This document shows positions 49,706 to 62,977 of a stretch of 64,000 nt of DNA, in pieces. The notes beneath the pieces were generated by a model. It worked only from the letters and a program-made list of their open reading frames with translations. It had not been told where the DNA came from and ran no database searches. Location of the stretch: NCBI GenBank assembly GCA_027923505.1, contig BROI01000002.1, positions 1,364,001 through 1,428,000 of the forward strand, read 5' to 3'. Numbering within the stretch: position 1 is the first letter of the stretch; each line of letters begins with the position of its first letter. The DNA comes from Mayamaea pseudoterrestris (taxonomy: Eukaryota; Bacillariophyta; Bacillariophyceae; Sellaphorales; Sellaphoraceae). The position numbers and the translations under genes were made by a program.

Positions 49706-49931
49706 AGCGTAGCAGCATACCAATACCTTCGTTCCATGGGCTGCTGCAAAGTTTTTGCGAACAGATCGACGTAGCGTACAATGGTAAACAACGAGAGATG
49801 TACAATAACGCAACTACAGGTATCGAAACGGGAAACGGAGGGTACTATAGCTTCTACCGATAGTTTTTGTGCATAACTTTACTGTTTGGTGCATAAACTT
49901 GACTTATATGACAGATACAAAACTTAAAAAT

Positions 49932-51281
49932 TTATCGACCTTGTTGTTTCGAATGAACAACATAGCCACAGTACTGTCTTGGATTGCATTGGTATGACCA
50001 GTATGGGCTATTGTTTTGGACAGCCCAGTACTGCTCCGCAATACTGTCGCAGCTATTGCACAAGTACTCGCGACGCTTCGTGAGACGCAGCGGCGTCTGC
50101 TCCTGTATTTCTCCAATGACGGCAAAGACAATGTAGTTGTTCCGTAGCCATTCCTTCTCCTCGCCGGCGTTGATCACCTCCAGTAGAGTCTCGTTGACGA
50201 AGTGATCGAGATCAAGTATCTTGACGTGGCTCATGGCGCTACCCATCTTTTGCGGAAGCTGAAACACTTGCTGCCGGTAGTTCATGTCAACTTCGTCACT
50301 CGAAAATAGAAACGTAATGGATTCTGACAAGGACGACGTGTTTTGCAGGGAGCAGTCCAAGTACTTTTGGAGCGCGTCCAAGGAAGTGTCGCAAAACACT
50401 GCCGCATCACCACGCCGAATATGCATCGTTCCAAAGAGACTGTTTTCTCCAGCCACCTTTTTAATCTTGATCCACACCTTTTCAGCAATGCGCTTGACCG
50501 TGGCAGAGAACTCACTCTTGACATAGTCGCAACCAGGAACATGATAGGGCAACCGACTGGAACGTATCTGCAGCTGCGCTTCCTCCTGCGTGCGATTAGC
50601 CCGCGCGTCCAATATCGCCATGATGCTTCGAAACCACGCAAAGAGTCGCTTGGGACATTGAATCGTCCAGACAAAGCCTTGCTGGTGCTCGAGAGGCTGC
50701 TGCTGCATGTTGCGCCAAAATTGTACGATTTGGTCATAGTCGGCCGTCGTGTCGGAGCATGTGGCGTCTCCCTCGCTCCGTTTGAAGAATGTTGCATTCT
50801 GCACAAACGGATTGCCGGCGTCGAACATTGACAGGTTAAAATAGGTATAGAGCGCCTGAGAATGGTCGTCCAAATGCGATATATTAAAGAATTCGCTCCA
50901 GGGCAGCGACTCATCGACTGGCGGATACTGCTCATTGTGGTAGGGTTTCATCATGATTGTAGGATGCGCCACGTAAACATTGGCACATAGTGAGCTTCCA
51001 ATGTTGGTCAGAATATCGAACACGTACTGCCGATCAATCAAACCACCATGGAAAATGGGAGGAATGACGATTTTGTTGATGTATCCACTCGGACAGTGAT
51101 TCGTGTAGCAGTGCTTGACTTTTGGCGGCGGCTCCATGTAAAGGTCCATCTTGGCAATGACATTGTAAAAGTCTTGGAACGAGCTGCTTTGTTGAAGCGT
51201 CCACATGCGATAAATTTCCATGGCAAGCATGCCGAGGCTCCAAATCAACCATTTCGTTCGACGATCGACTGGAATGATCAT
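49932..51281 (-). CDS. Type II membrane fucosyltransferase-like glycosyltransferase
   Basis: 449 residues, single exon. A short cytosolic end (MIIPVDRRTK) is followed by a signal anchor (WLIWSLGMLAMEIYRMW), then a lumenal domain with several N-glycosylation sequons (NIS, NLS, NAT, NTS, NET). The motif FGTMHIRRGDAAVFC matches motif I (HxRRGD) of the alpha-1,2/1,6 and O-fucosyltransferase superfamily, which binds GDP-fucose. Later ITFLFSSDE fits the second conserved region. Numerous cysteines support a Golgi lumenal enzyme. Acceptor is unknown. It is not close to standard FUT8. Confidence 0.7.
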   Translation of the reverse strand: MIIPVDRRTKWLIWSLGMLAMEIYRMWTLQQSSSFQDFYNVIAKMDLYMEPPPKVKHCYTNHCPSGYINKIVIPPIFHGGLIDRQYVFDILTNIGSSLCANVYVAHPTIMMKPYHNEQYPPVDESLPWSEFFNISHLDDHSQALYTYFNLSMFDAGNPFVQNATFFKRSEGDATCSDTTADYDQIVQFWRNMQQQPLEHQQGFVWTIQCPKRLFAWFRSIMAILDARANRTQEEAQLQIRSSRLPYHVPGCDYVKSEFSATVKRIAEKVWIKIKKVAGENSLFGTMHIRRGDAAVFCDTSLDALQKYLDCSLQNTSSLSESITFLFSSDEVDMNYRQQVFQLPQKMGSAMSHVKILDLDHFVNETLLEVINAGEEKEWLRNNYIVFAVIGEIQEQTPLRLTKRREYLCNSCDSIAEQYWAVQNNSPYWSYQCNPRQYCGYVVHSKQQGR

Positions 51282-51900
51282 AGTGCGGCAAGCAACAGGT
51301 CAGTTAGAGACAAAAAGGTATCGGCAGGCAGACAAAGAGTCGTAAATGTGATTAAGTTCGTCAAGCAGTTTGCTTTAAGCGTTCAAAGCCTTTTTGGATT
51401 CCTTGCGACTGAAAAATGTGCCGCCTCGTCGAAAACGTCGCGCACTCCGTTGGTCGTCACCGCGCTTGTTTCGGTCACGCATGGAGTCATTGGCCAAGAA
51501 GGCTATTGCGGACTGAATTTGAAATGACCATTTAGGCAATTGCAAATGGAGTATTGACTATGACTTATAAATTATCTGGCTCGCGTGGCCAGTCGTGTAA
51601 AATAAGATGGCCCCGCAACCAAAACGTCCGTTTCACAATCAATTTCCACAACTCCTTGGAATGACTTGCTCCAAGCGTACTAGCGAAATTTGAAAGCTTT
51701 ACAATAGATTGCAAGCTTGTGTCTATGATGCAATTCACTCGCTAGCTTTCCACAATTTGTGCGTACTCTTCGCCGGCTGCTCTACTTTTTTGCTTGAGGT
51801 GACGACAATACTACACCTGCTCTTCAGCGCAACTCATTTACGAGTATGCAAATCCAATTTACATGATTACAGTGATCAATAATACATTCATGCCTATTAG
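51282..51900. promoter_or_regulatory. Divergent intergenic region
   Basis: About 620 bases between the fucosyltransferase-like gene and the polyglutamine gene. A plus-strand frame overlapping its left edge is antisense to the glycosyltransferase and has no content of its own. No clear TATA box. Confidence 0.35.
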
Positions 51901-53325
<1,425 letters not shown>

Positions 53326-53849
53326 TATATTTGCTGGAATGTGTTGACGGTGTTATGCGTCGCTGGCGATGCATGAAGCCGGAGAAAATGCCATTGCCTG
53401 CGTTGACGTGCAAGGTAGCGATGACTGTACGTAGAGCTTCCTCCATTACTCATTGTGTGAGACATGTTTGACGGTGAATGCTTTCACTGTGAGAGCTCAA
53501 AGTCTGGACTTATTCGAAGAAAGATATGACATGAGCATGGGCATGTGCACAGGAATCAGTGAGCTCGCTGTCGTCGGGCGGCGACCATCCTGCCGGATAG
53601 ATTTTAAACAAGCGGACACTTTGGAAACGTAAGGGTGCTGTCAAGCACGACCCTGCTTTTGTCGTCGCCTCGATACACCGTATAATGTAATTTTTCTAGG
53701 ACATTTGGCCTGATTATGCTTCCAGAAACAACGCCGAAACTGCGAAATCGAAACTTATCTACCGATACATATGAAAGTCCACTGAGTGTCGTAAAAAACA
53801 TTAACAGCACTTCTTTACGACCAGTGTTTGATATATGGCGGCGATTAAT
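53326..53849. other. Convergent 3' spacer, no gene seen
   Basis: Some 520 bases between the polyglutamine gene and the RtcB gene. Short frames on both strands lack features. Confidence 0.4.
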
Positions 53850-55522
53850 TTAACCTTTCACCACCGCAATCGGTCTCAGCTTGACCACCTTTTTCGATAT
53901 ACCAGCCTGTTCACACGTATCCACTACGTTGACTACATTCTTGTACGACTCGGGAGCTTCTTCAGTGATGAGCTTCGGACTAGCGACACGGATAGCAATG
54001 CCCTTTGCTTTCAGCCCAGCCAGTACCTCCTCGTGGTTTAAAGTTCGTCGACTAGCGTTGCGGCTCAACGCTCGACCAGCACCATGACTGCAAAAGAAGA
54101 AGTATGAGAGAGCGAGTAGGCAAGAAACCGATACAGAGGTCGTCCGTCTTTCACGCATTCGCTGCATGCACAAACTTACCATGTCGAGCCGAATGTTTCG
54201 CACATTCCTGCGCATGTTCCTGTCAAGACGTACGAGCAAGTGCCCATGGTTCCACCAATAAGTACTGGCTGGCCTGTAAATTGGTAACTCACAGGTATCA
54301 AGGGATGATGCGGTGGAAACGCTCGTGTTGAGCCCTTTCGATGCACAAGAAGTGTCTTGATCTCTGAATCAACTTCATGCTGCTCAACCTTGGCAATGTT
54401 ATGCGAAACGTCGTAGACCAAATGCATATCGAGCTCTTCTGGTGTCTTTTTGAATATTTCGGAAAAGGCTCGTCGAGCCAAGTACGTGAGGCAGGATCGA
54501 TTCGCCCATGCAAAGTTTGCGGCGCACGCCATGGCGGCAAGGTAGTCTTGTCCTTCCTTGGACGAAATCTTGGCACTCGCCAGCTGCCTATCATTCAACT
54601 GAATATTGTCGCGAGCAATCGCCGTCTCCATTTCCACAAGCGCATCCGTCGCCACTTGATGCCCCAATCCTCGTGAACCGGAGTGAATCATGATGCAAAC
54701 TTGACCAACCGTTTCAATCCCCATGCGCTTCGCCGCCGCTTCATCATGAATCTCTTCCACCACTTGCACCTCGCAGTAGTGGTTTCCAGCTCCCAGTGTA
54801 CCAAGTTGAGTCAATCCTCGCTTCTTGGCTCGTTTGCTAACCTTGGTCGGGTCGGCGAGCAGCATGCGACCATTCTCCTCGCAGTGGTCGCGATCCTCCG
54901 GCCAAGCGTACCCTTGCTTCAAACAGTAGTCAATACCCGTAAGCAGCACCTCCTCTAATCCTTGACTATCAAGTGGAATCACTCCAGACTGTCCGACTCC
55001 GACCGGAATATTGTCAAACAGTGCTTGACACAAGTCTTCACGCACATTGCCCATGACATCCGCCTCCATCAAGTTGGTTCGAATCAATCGGACGCCGCAG
55101 TTGATATCAAATCCCACGCCTCCCGGACTGACAACCGCGTCCGGATCACTCATATCCATGGCCGCCACATTTCCAATGCAGAATCCATAACCCGAATGCA
55201 CGTCCGGCATGGCGATACTCATCTTGACAATGCCAGGCAGGGCGGCAACGTTGGCCACTTGCTTGAGCGCCGGCAGAAAGCCACCACCCTTTTCGCCACT
55301 GGCCGAGTCTCGCAGCTCCGCCAGCAGCAGTTTCTCCAAAACGTCATCCACCAAGACCATGGCGGGGACGCGCATGTTTGGAACGAATCCCATATTGATC
55401 TTGTAGTGCGTCTTGGAGATTTTCTGCAGGAAATCCAACTCCTCCTCGTAGGTTCGCTTGAAGGGTTTCTTCTGATCGGAGGAGGATGATGTTGATGATG
55501 TTGCTGCTGCGACGAGACTCAT
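53850..55522 (-). CDS. RTCB: tRNA-splicing RNA ligase RtcB
   Basis: Exons 55522-54180 and 54087-53850, phase-2 intron of 92 bases, 526 residues. The GTP/Mn-binding residues are all visible: the Cys in [15 protein letters not shown], His in [16 protein letters not shown], His in [16 protein letters not shown], His in [12 protein letters not shown], and the guanylylated His in [13 protein letters not shown], restored across the splice. It joins 2',3'-cyclic phosphate ends to 5'-OH ends in tRNA splicing and in the unfolded-protein response. Its length is close to human RTCB. An upstream in-frame ATG (55678) would add 52 residues without conservation. Divergent from the NMNAT-like gene. Confidence 0.97.
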
Positions 55523-55758
55523 TATGCTTGCTTGATCTTCAATTTGAAAAACTGATGTGTGATGGAAAGAAAAAAAAATGAGGAGGACGGGCTTCGTTGG
55601 ATGAGGGTCAAAGTCGCACCGATACCGGAAACGAACTACTTGACTTACCGCTACTTGAGCCTGCGACGACTCGGCCATGGACACTGCATCGTTCCATGCA
55701 TCACCGATAGAATAGCCAATAGCTATCACCTACTTACAACAACAACTACCGGAACATC

Positions 55759-56678
55759 ATGACTCGACAATCCGTTTGTCTCTTTGGATTGTCAGCCGAT
55801 CCTCCTACTGGAACCGGCGGTCACGTTGGCATGGTGAAAGCCCTCGTCAAGCATTTTGCCGCCTCCTCCATCAGTAAATCATCATTTCAGACACAAGGCG
55901 AACCAACGAACCAATCAATATACATTCTACCTGTATATCGACACACTTTCAAAAGTAAGCAGAGTCGGTTAACGTCCTTTGAACATCGACTCGCCATGTG
56001 TCGACTGGCGTTTGCAAATGTCATTCCGTCGGCGTCAGCAAACTCCATCCGTGTGCAAGTTTCCGAGGCGGAGCGACTCGCCTTTGAATGGGCCATGCAG
56101 CGAAACAAGTGAGTAACGCATTATTCAGTGAATGAAGGATTTGTCTGGGATATTTAATTAATTCTTTATCACCATTAAGTTTTTCATCTCATCTCTCGAC
56201 ATATTCGACATTTGACAGAACATCATTCGATCAGGAACAAGCAGCAGCATCCTTTGGAACCGCAACCTTGCTGGATTACTTGCGCGAACATGACAACGGC
56301 GGAGCAGCAGCGACAACGGAACGACAATACAGTCTGGCGCTCGGAGCCGACACTTTTTGCGACTTGGTGCAGGGCAAGTGGAAGGAGTCGCAACGAGTGT
56401 TACAGACGGTAGACCATTTCTATGTCTTTGACAGAAAGCAAGGAATAGAGAATGACTCGTCTTTGTCACTGCAGGATTGCTTGCGCAAGGTGGGTGACAA
56501 GGCGACTTTGCTACAAGTTGATTCTTTGCAGGATGTTTCCAGTTCCAAGGCTAGGGAATGCACAAGCATTGATCAGTTGAAAGAAATGGTGCCGGCACCA
56601 GTTGTCGAATACATTCTTAAGCATGGATTGTATGCGATTGGCGAGAAGCAGCATGCATTGACGACAAAAACTACGTGA
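55759..56678 (+). CDS. Nicotinamide/nicotinate-nucleotide adenylyltransferase-like protein
   Basis: Exons 55759-56108 and 56219-56678, phase-2 intron of 110 bases, 269 residues. The nucleotidyltransferase motif is CLFGLSADPPTGTGGHVGMV, a variant of the HxGH box, with the SADPPT form seen in cyanobacterial relatives. It follows with FEHRLAMCRLAFA, later LALGADTFCDL and ends PAPVVEYILKHGLYAI, the usual family close (V...YI..HGLY). The enzyme would adenylate NMN or NaMN to make NAD precursors. The substitution of the first His by the inserted GTGGH arrangement makes the active site unusual. A plastid or cyanobacterial origin is possible. It converges with the MDP-1 gene. Confidence 0.8.
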
Positions 56679-56781
56679 CGAGCTAGCGCGCAAATGATGA
56701 ACCTCTGGCAACTACCTTTCGAAACCACCAAGCAGATGAGCAAACTTGATGGTGGATGCCTCTGCATCAACTCCGACGATT

Positions 56782-57519
56782 CTACTTCATTCCAAACTCT
56801 GTTTTGGCTTCCTCCCACGCTTCCCGCGTCATTCCATGCGGGACGTAATACGTCTTGACGTGCGGCAGCTCGTTTTCAATGCGGACTATGTTCTTGTGGC
56901 GCTCATCATCAAAAAATGCCATATCCGAATACGCAACACCGGTCTTTTCCTGCAATCGCTGCAAATGCTCCTCCTTGTTGGCCTTGTACAGCTCCACCAG
57001 CTCGTCCGGAAAGCACTCGGCAAGAACGGTTCCGTCGTCAACCACCAAGTAATCCAAGCAAATGCGTGCCCAATTTGGCACGTCGGATTTTGACGCTGCA
57101 GCTGCTTGAATGTTACGTCCCTCTCGCTTCCAGCGATTGATTTCAGAAAGAGCAATGGAGCTGTACAAGACGAGTGAAATGCAACGCAGGTTGTGAAAGC
57201 GAGTCATTTTAACGTCGCATCAAGACATTTTGCTACGTACGCTCCTTCAAACACCTGCATGCAAGCATCTTCTCCAATCATTAGAAAGTGCCCCTCCTTG
57301 ATCGTTCGGCCTTCCTTTAAGGCAGTCGGCGAAAGATTTGATGGAGCCGGTTTGAGTTGAGGTGCGGCCGTAAGATCGCACATTTCTGCATTTATGCAAG
57401 ACATTTGCAGGGTTGATAATGCGCAGCAATAATTTTCACTTGTATTAGTCTGCACAGGCATACTTACCTGGCCGCCAAATGGTATGGTCTAAGTCAAAGA
57501 TAACGAGACGCAAAGTCAT
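56782..57519 (-). CDS. MDP1: Magnesium-dependent phosphatase 1 (MDP-1, HAD family)
   Basis: Three exons, 57519-57468, 57385-57241 and 57160-56782, with 82- and 80-base introns; the joined frame gives 191 residues. Exon 1 holds the nucleophile motif LRLVIFDLDHTIWRP (DxDxT). Exon 2 carries MCDLTAAPQLKP and MIGEDACMQVFEG. Exon 3 supplies EINRWKREGRNIQAAAASKS (motif II region), KEEHLQRLQEKTGVAYSDMA and FFDDERHKN (acidic motif). This matches MDP-1, a small cytosolic protein-tyrosine or sugar phosphatase family. All catalytic aspartates are present. The three exon frames differ, so the introns are required. Confidence 0.88.
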
Positions 57520-57830
57520 TGTCTAGTTTCTTTTGAATAGTGCAGTCAATTATAGTGGTTGTCCAATGAGTGATATTTCTAGCAACAACCGTTGCGTTTC
57601 TTGTACATACGTCTGTTCGAGAGGGTCTGCCATTGTCGCGATGGAAGTCAATCGGAACCCAAGGATAGATCGCATTTTGGATCATCGTAAAATAGCACAC
57701 TCGCCAATTAACGTTTACTTTTTACCGCACTTACTGGAATCGCTGCACCCTGCCGACTGAACGATTCATCACTCGATCATCGCGTAGTCGTTGGTTCCTT
57801 TTTCGTTTCTATACAACCACTCGCCTGAAC
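57520..57830. promoter_or_regulatory. Divergent spacer of MDP-1 and ribosomal eL21
   Basis: About 310 bases. The last 20 bases before the eL21 start are pyrimidine-rich (TTTCGTTTCTATACAACCAC), as in many ribosomal protein genes. A 75-codon frame here has no content. Confidence 0.35.
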
Positions 57831-58322
57831 ATGCCGCATTCATTCGGAGTCAGGGCGCGTACGCGCGACATGTTCTCAAAGGACTTCCGTAAGAAGGGTC
57901 CTATCCATCTCGGTCAGTACTTGCAGACCTTCAAGCAGGGAGACTTTGTCGACATTTACGCCGATGCGTCGATTCACAAGGGTATGCCGCACAAGGGATA
58001 CCATGGACGCACTGGAATTATCTTTAATGTCACCAAGCGATCCGTTGGCGTTCGAGTGAATAAGCTTGTCAATGGACGCATTATCGAAAAGCGCATTCAC
58101 GTGCGCATTGAGCACGTCCGCAAGTCCAAGTGCCAAAAAGAGATCATCCGACGTATCAAGGAGAACGAAAAGATCAAAGCTGAAGCAGCCAAGACTGGAG
58201 TCAAGGTTAGTTTGAAGCGTCTACCCAAGCAGCCCAAGGAAGGTTACATGCTGTTGAATCCAGGCGGCGACGGAACCGAAATTACTACCATCCAGCCGCT
58301 ACCATTTAGTGATCTTATCTAA
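57831..58322 (+). CDS. RPL21: 60S ribosomal protein eL21 (RPL21)
   Basis: 163 residues, single exon. The sequence is nearly canonical: [20 protein letters not shown], then [20 protein letters not shown], then [20 protein letters not shown] and [20 protein letters not shown]. It ends with [14 protein letters not shown]. It is a component of the cytosolic large subunit. The length and start are as in other eukaryotes. Confidence 0.97.
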   Translation: MPHSFGVRARTRDMFSKDFRKKGPIHLGQYLQTFKQGDFVDIYADASIHKGMPHKGYHGRTGIIFNVTKRSVGVRVNKLVNGRIIEKRIHVRIEHVRKSKCQKEIIRRIKENEKIKAEAAKTGVKVSLKRLPKQPKEGYMLLNPGGDGTEITTIQPLPFSDLI

Positions 58323-58867
58323 GGTTCAAATAGTCATTTTGATTATACTATCTGTAACGTCTTTATGAATGCTAAAAGTAGTGCAATCGACGAGCGTCTC
58401 TCGCGCACTTGACTATTCAGCTAGCAGCACACATCATTATTCTTTGCCGCTAACTCCGTAGAACCGTAGAACAAAAGCAGGGGTATTGGACTACCGGTAG
58501 AAATTTATCATTAGAATACTGTAATGCCTATCTTCCTCTTATGCAATACATTTCCCATCCGTGACAGCGTAAATAGCTTAAGCAACATACTCGAGATTGT
58601 TGTCATGAAGCCCTGCAAGACTGTTGCGCCCATCCTTGGTCAGGTACATGGCATGCTCATCCGTCGGAACATCGCACATGAGAACATCGCACATGTATCC
58701 ATTCAATTGCAGTAACTTCTTGTATTTGTACTGCTGCATCTGCATCCTGTCCCTATCGCACCGCTAGCTGTAAGCCATGCTGCTCCACAGTCGCAGCGTG
58801 CGTCGATCCATCCATCCATCATTAGCTGCGGCGTCGCAGCTCATACACATACACACCCGAACATGAC
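58323..58867. other. Convergent 3' spacer
   Basis: About 545 bases with a TACCGGTA palindrome at 58492 and short runs of CATCC repeats near 58808. No gene is visible. Confidence 0.4.
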
Positions 58868-59257
58868 TCATCGATGCGGCTCGTACAATCCAATGACATG
58901 ACCATCTGGCGTTCTCAACGAGGCGACTGCCCCATGCGCCGGAAACTGAATGGGTCCATCCAAGTGCGCGCCGGCTTGGATGCATTTGCTGACAGTGTCT
59001 GGCAAATTTTGTATTTCAAACGTCAGTATGGGAGAGTAGCCAGTCGATAATTGGGCCTCCGAGTTGTTGACAGCTTGTAGACATATCTTCGTACCGCTTG
59101 CTGCATTCGCCGATGATGGCGACGATACTAGCTCGGCCCAATCATCCGTCACGCGCAGGACTGACAAACCAATGGCTTCGTGGTAAAATTGCACGGCGCT
59201 GGAAAGACCGTCGGCGCCTCGGACAGTCAAGATGACTCGCGATAGTTGAGCGAGCAT
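58868..59257 (-). CDS. VOC-superfamily (glyoxalase/bleomycin-resistance-like) protein
   Basis: 129 residues, single exon, a single VOC module. It shows RVILTVRGADGLSSAVQFYH and EAIGLSVLRVTDDWAELVS (first beta-alpha-beta), then ILTFEIQNLPDTVSKCIQAG, GPIQFPAHGAVASLRTPDGH and the end VIGLYEPH. The usual metal-binding positions (His/Gln near the start, Glu near the end) include a plausible Glu in LYEP but no first His. The protein could be a dioxygenase- or glyoxalase-like enzyme or a non-catalytic relative. Cytosolic; no targeting signal. Confidence 0.8.
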   Translation of the reverse strand: MLAQLSRVILTVRGADGLSSAVQFYHEAIGLSVLRVTDDWAELVSSPSSANAASGTKICLQAVNNSEAQLSTGYSPILTFEIQNLPDTVSKCIQAGAHLDGPIQFPAHGAVASLRTPDGHVIGLYEPHR

Positions 59258-59584
59258 TTTTTATAATGTCGATGCTTGTATAAGTAGCCGCAAGAGTCAA
59301 GGGTAGAAGCGGCGATGAAGTTTGTGCAAAATTCAGCGCGGCGGAAAATAAAACGCGGTCCGACATGCCCTAGTCGCATCATGAGTTTAGCTTCTACTTC
59401 CCCAACTGGATCGGCTTTAACTTTAAAGCGCTACAAGCAAAGCTAATATAATACGAAACCTTCCGCTTTAGTTTTTTTAATAATGCTCATTGCTCCACTG
59501 ATCTTCTATTGTGAAATCCACTAACAACCGTTCCACTGTCCGCCGCCACCATCAAAAGATACTCTCGCAATCAATAAAACAAGT
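59258..59584. other. Spacer between two minus-strand genes
   Basis: About 330 bases including the 3' end of ubiquitin-eL40 (an AATAAAAC near 59573 is its antisense side) and the promoter of the VOC gene. No gene is visible. Confidence 0.3.
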
Positions 59585-60175
<591 letters not shown>

Positions 60176-60180
60176 TCACC

Positions 60181-61616
60181 ATGAGGATCCGTTGCGTTCA
60201 CCTCCTTTGTTGCCTGGCGCTTCCGTCGGTTGAATCGTCCACGGCGGCTGCGTCGGCACTGGAGGCGTTCAAGTCACTCGATTATCGCTACTTTGTTGCA
60301 GGTACGAATGGATCACGACTCGAGCATCATGTATATTGGCTCGTCATGACTGAAAATGCCGATGCAAAATCTTTTACATCATTCGACTAACTCGCCAATT
60401 CTTTGCAACAGGAGGAACATGTGCCGCCATTAGTCATGGAATCACGACTCCGATTGATGTGGTACGTAGATATAACAGGTATATGGTTCGAATTGCAATG
60501 TTTCCGATGGACGAATCTGCAGAAATGGCACTGCGTAACATAAGCGTATAGCAACTCAAGAATGAGCTGCAACGTTCTTGAGGCAAGACCGAAGTGAATC
60601 TCACTCTCTCGCGCGCTTACTCTTATTTCTATATAGGTCAAAACACGCATTCAAGCCAATCCGAAAAAGTATACCAAAGGTATGGTTCAAGCGTCACTCG
60701 ACATTATGAAGGAAGATGGATCGGAAGTATTGCTTGGCGGACTAGGACCAACCATCGTTGGATACGGCATTGAAGGAGCCATGAAGTTTGGAGTATACGA
60801 AGTCATGAAGCCAGTCTTTAAAGCCTTGCTGAGCGGCGGCAGTGGCAGCGGCGACGGGCAGCAAGCACTGGCGTACCTCATGGCTAGCATAGTCGCCGGT
60901 GCAGTCGCGGCGATGCTGCTTTGCCCCATGGAATCGACACGCATCAAGATTGTGACTGATCCGGGATACGCCGGCAAGAGCTTTATTCCAGCTTTTACCA
61001 AACTGATCAATGAGGACGGGTTTCTTTCCACGTTTGGAGGTATCTGGGCCATGCTCGCCAAGCAAGTACCATATACGTTTGGAAAGCAGGTCAGCTTTGA
61101 CATGTTTGCAAGTGCCCTCTACATTTTCCTTCATTCGCTCCAGGAAAACGTTTCGTACTTGACAGATTCGACTGTCAAGTGGGCTGTTAGTGTCATTGCC
61201 GCATTTTGCGCATCCATTGTTGCCTGCATCTTTAGCCAGCCTGGTGACATGATCTTGACCGAAACCTACCGACCGCAAAAGGCTGCAGTAACCAGTTCGC
61301 GTCGAGGAAGGGTTGGTACACCAGTGCCAAAGCCGCCACAGTCAACCTTTTCGCAAATTGTCGGCAACCTCTACAAGGAAGGGGGTGTGTCGCAATTCTT
61401 CACTGGAACACAAGCTAGAATTGTGCACGTGGGCCTCATTATCACGAGTCAGGTGAGTCCTTGCTGAATCTACGAGGCTATTGTAGTATACCCACATTTC
61501 TTCGCCGTTTGACGCCATTGCTCATTGCTCACTCATTTTTTGCTGTGTCCACACAGTTGGTAATATACGACATCGTCAAGCAACTGCTTGGCTTACCAGC
61601 TACTGGCTCGCACTAA
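60181..61616 (+). CDS. Mitochondrial-carrier-family phosphate carrier
   Basis: Four exons: 60181-60301, 60412-60461, 60637-61452 and 61557-61616, 348 residues. Joined, the first carrier repeat reads YRYFVAGGTCAAISHGITTP followed by IDVVKTRIQANPKKYTKGMV, the Px[DE]xxK signature with the TCAAISHG string of phosphate carriers. The second repeat has MLLCPMESTRIKIV and the third FSQPGDMILTETY. In PiC the first repeat imports phosphate with protons into the matrix. The N-terminus MRIRCVHLLCCLALPSVESS resembles a signal peptide, unlike ordinary mitochondrial carriers. That may indicate a plastid-envelope or other membrane, or simply a non-cleaved presequence. Confidence 0.88.
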
Positions 61617-61632
61617 ATTAGGTAATTACGCT

Positions 61633-61712
61633 GAAAGATAAACATTAGAGATGTGAAGGAATGACAGTCTAAATTAGTGAAAGTTAAACATAAGAAATGT
61701 GACGGAACGACA
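61633..61712. repeat. Two-unit 46-base tandem repeat
   Basis: GAAAGATAAACATTAGAGAT at 61633 is followed 46 bases later by a diverged copy starting GAAAGTTAAACATAAGAAAT at 61679. It lies in the 280-base spacer between carrier and Elf1 genes. Confidence 0.6.
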
Positions 61713-61897
61713 GAGCTTACAAGTGCAGTTTGAGCAAGATTCCATTGCCTTTGATTAGCGCCAGTCGCTCCGGTTATCAATTTCGCCCACCCGCGAGAGC
61801 GCGAGAGGATTGCCGTCGTCGCATGATCTGCCATCATCAGTCATCACGTTTTTGCTCGCTAACTGATCCACTCACACTAGTACTCGAATAGAACACT

Positions 61898-62641
61898 ATG
61901 GGCCGTCGAGCGAAAAAAGCGCCGGTAAGCATAAATGCTTTTGTTTAGAACTTGTGCCAGGGACGAGTCACCATCCGTCGTGTTCCAGTTCCTCGCTCTC
62001 CAGCACACTTGATACTTACAAGCAACTTGTTCCTGTTTCTCCTTTCTTGACTATGACTGATTCTTCTTCATATCCTTTTATGTGTAGGTTGTCACAAAGA
62101 AGCGAGTCAAGCTTGCGAAGCGGTTCAAGTGTCCCTTTTGTGCGAACGAAGACGTTGTCGAATGTAAAATGGTGAGTGTGTCGAAGACAAGATGTTAAGG
62201 TAGAGACGGCAAGCATGACGCATCATAGTCTGAATGTTTGACTGTGTGCGACGTATTCCTTGCATATTTCATTCATTATTTTTGCTCCATTTATCAACGA
62301 AATAGGATCATAAAAACGGAACTGGCTCCTTGGCGTGCCGCCTCTGCGGCGCATCATACTCGATGCCGATTCACAGTTTACACGAGCCAATCGACGTGTT
62401 CTCCGAGTGGCTCGACGACTGTGAAGCGGCGGCCAATCCCCACGATGCTTCCGCCGCGGCTCCGGCGCGCTACGAGGATGAGGAAGATGACGACGATGAT
62501 GACGCCATTCTTGAAAGCTCGGGACTGGGCGGCCCGTCTGCCAAGGCTAGCAGCGGCGGCAATGCAGCGGCTGGAGGCGCTCAGAGGGAGTCTTACACGG
62601 ATATTGGACTGGACGATTCGGATGACGACGATGACGAGTGA
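61898..62641 (+). CDS. ELOF1: Transcription elongation factor Elf1/ELOF1
   Basis: Three exons: 61898-61924, 62088-62171 and 62306-62641 (introns of 163 and 134 bases), 148 residues. Joined, it reads MGRRAKKAP, then VVTKKRVKLAKRFKCPFCAN, then VVECKM-DHKNGTGSLACRLC and GASYSMPIHSLHEPIDVFSE. The basic start, the CPFC...CRLC zinc ribbon and the PIDVYSEW block define Elf1. It is a small nuclear factor that accompanies RNA polymerase II and functions in chromatin and transcription-coupled repair. An acidic tail of about 60 residues (DEEDDDDDDA, DDSDDDDDE) extends beyond animal ELOF1, as in fungal Elf1. Confidence 0.94.
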
Positions 62642-62977
62642 AAGTGCGAGACTGTGTGATTCATGATGTGCGCGACCTGGTTAATTAAAATTGAAACAAT
62701 CGTGCTTATACTGAAGATGCTAGAAGCTTTATAATACACCACGAAATGCGCTGATGTTTTTATACCTTCCATTTGTAATAACTTATGCAGATTGAATAGT
62801 TAGATTAGCATGGTTTACGTACTGTTAGCTGCCCATGCGCGTACTGGTACGACGCAAAAACCAGTACGACATATCATGACTCATGTCGAAGCGCGCGGCG
62901 TGCGCGGAGGCTCATCGCCATGGAGGGAGCGAGAGTCGGCAAGAGATTTGTGTAACATTTTTGCACCCATTTGCGCC
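62642..62977. promoter_or_regulatory. Intergenic region upstream of the OTU gene
   Basis: About 335 bases. It holds the 3' end of Elf1 and an inverted pair GCGTACTGGTACGACG/AACCAGTACGAC near 62838-62870. No gene is visible. Confidence 0.3.

Noticed and set aside
51048-51527. Plus-strand 159-codon frame
   Set aside because: Antisense to the start of the fucosyltransferase-like gene, with no conserved content.
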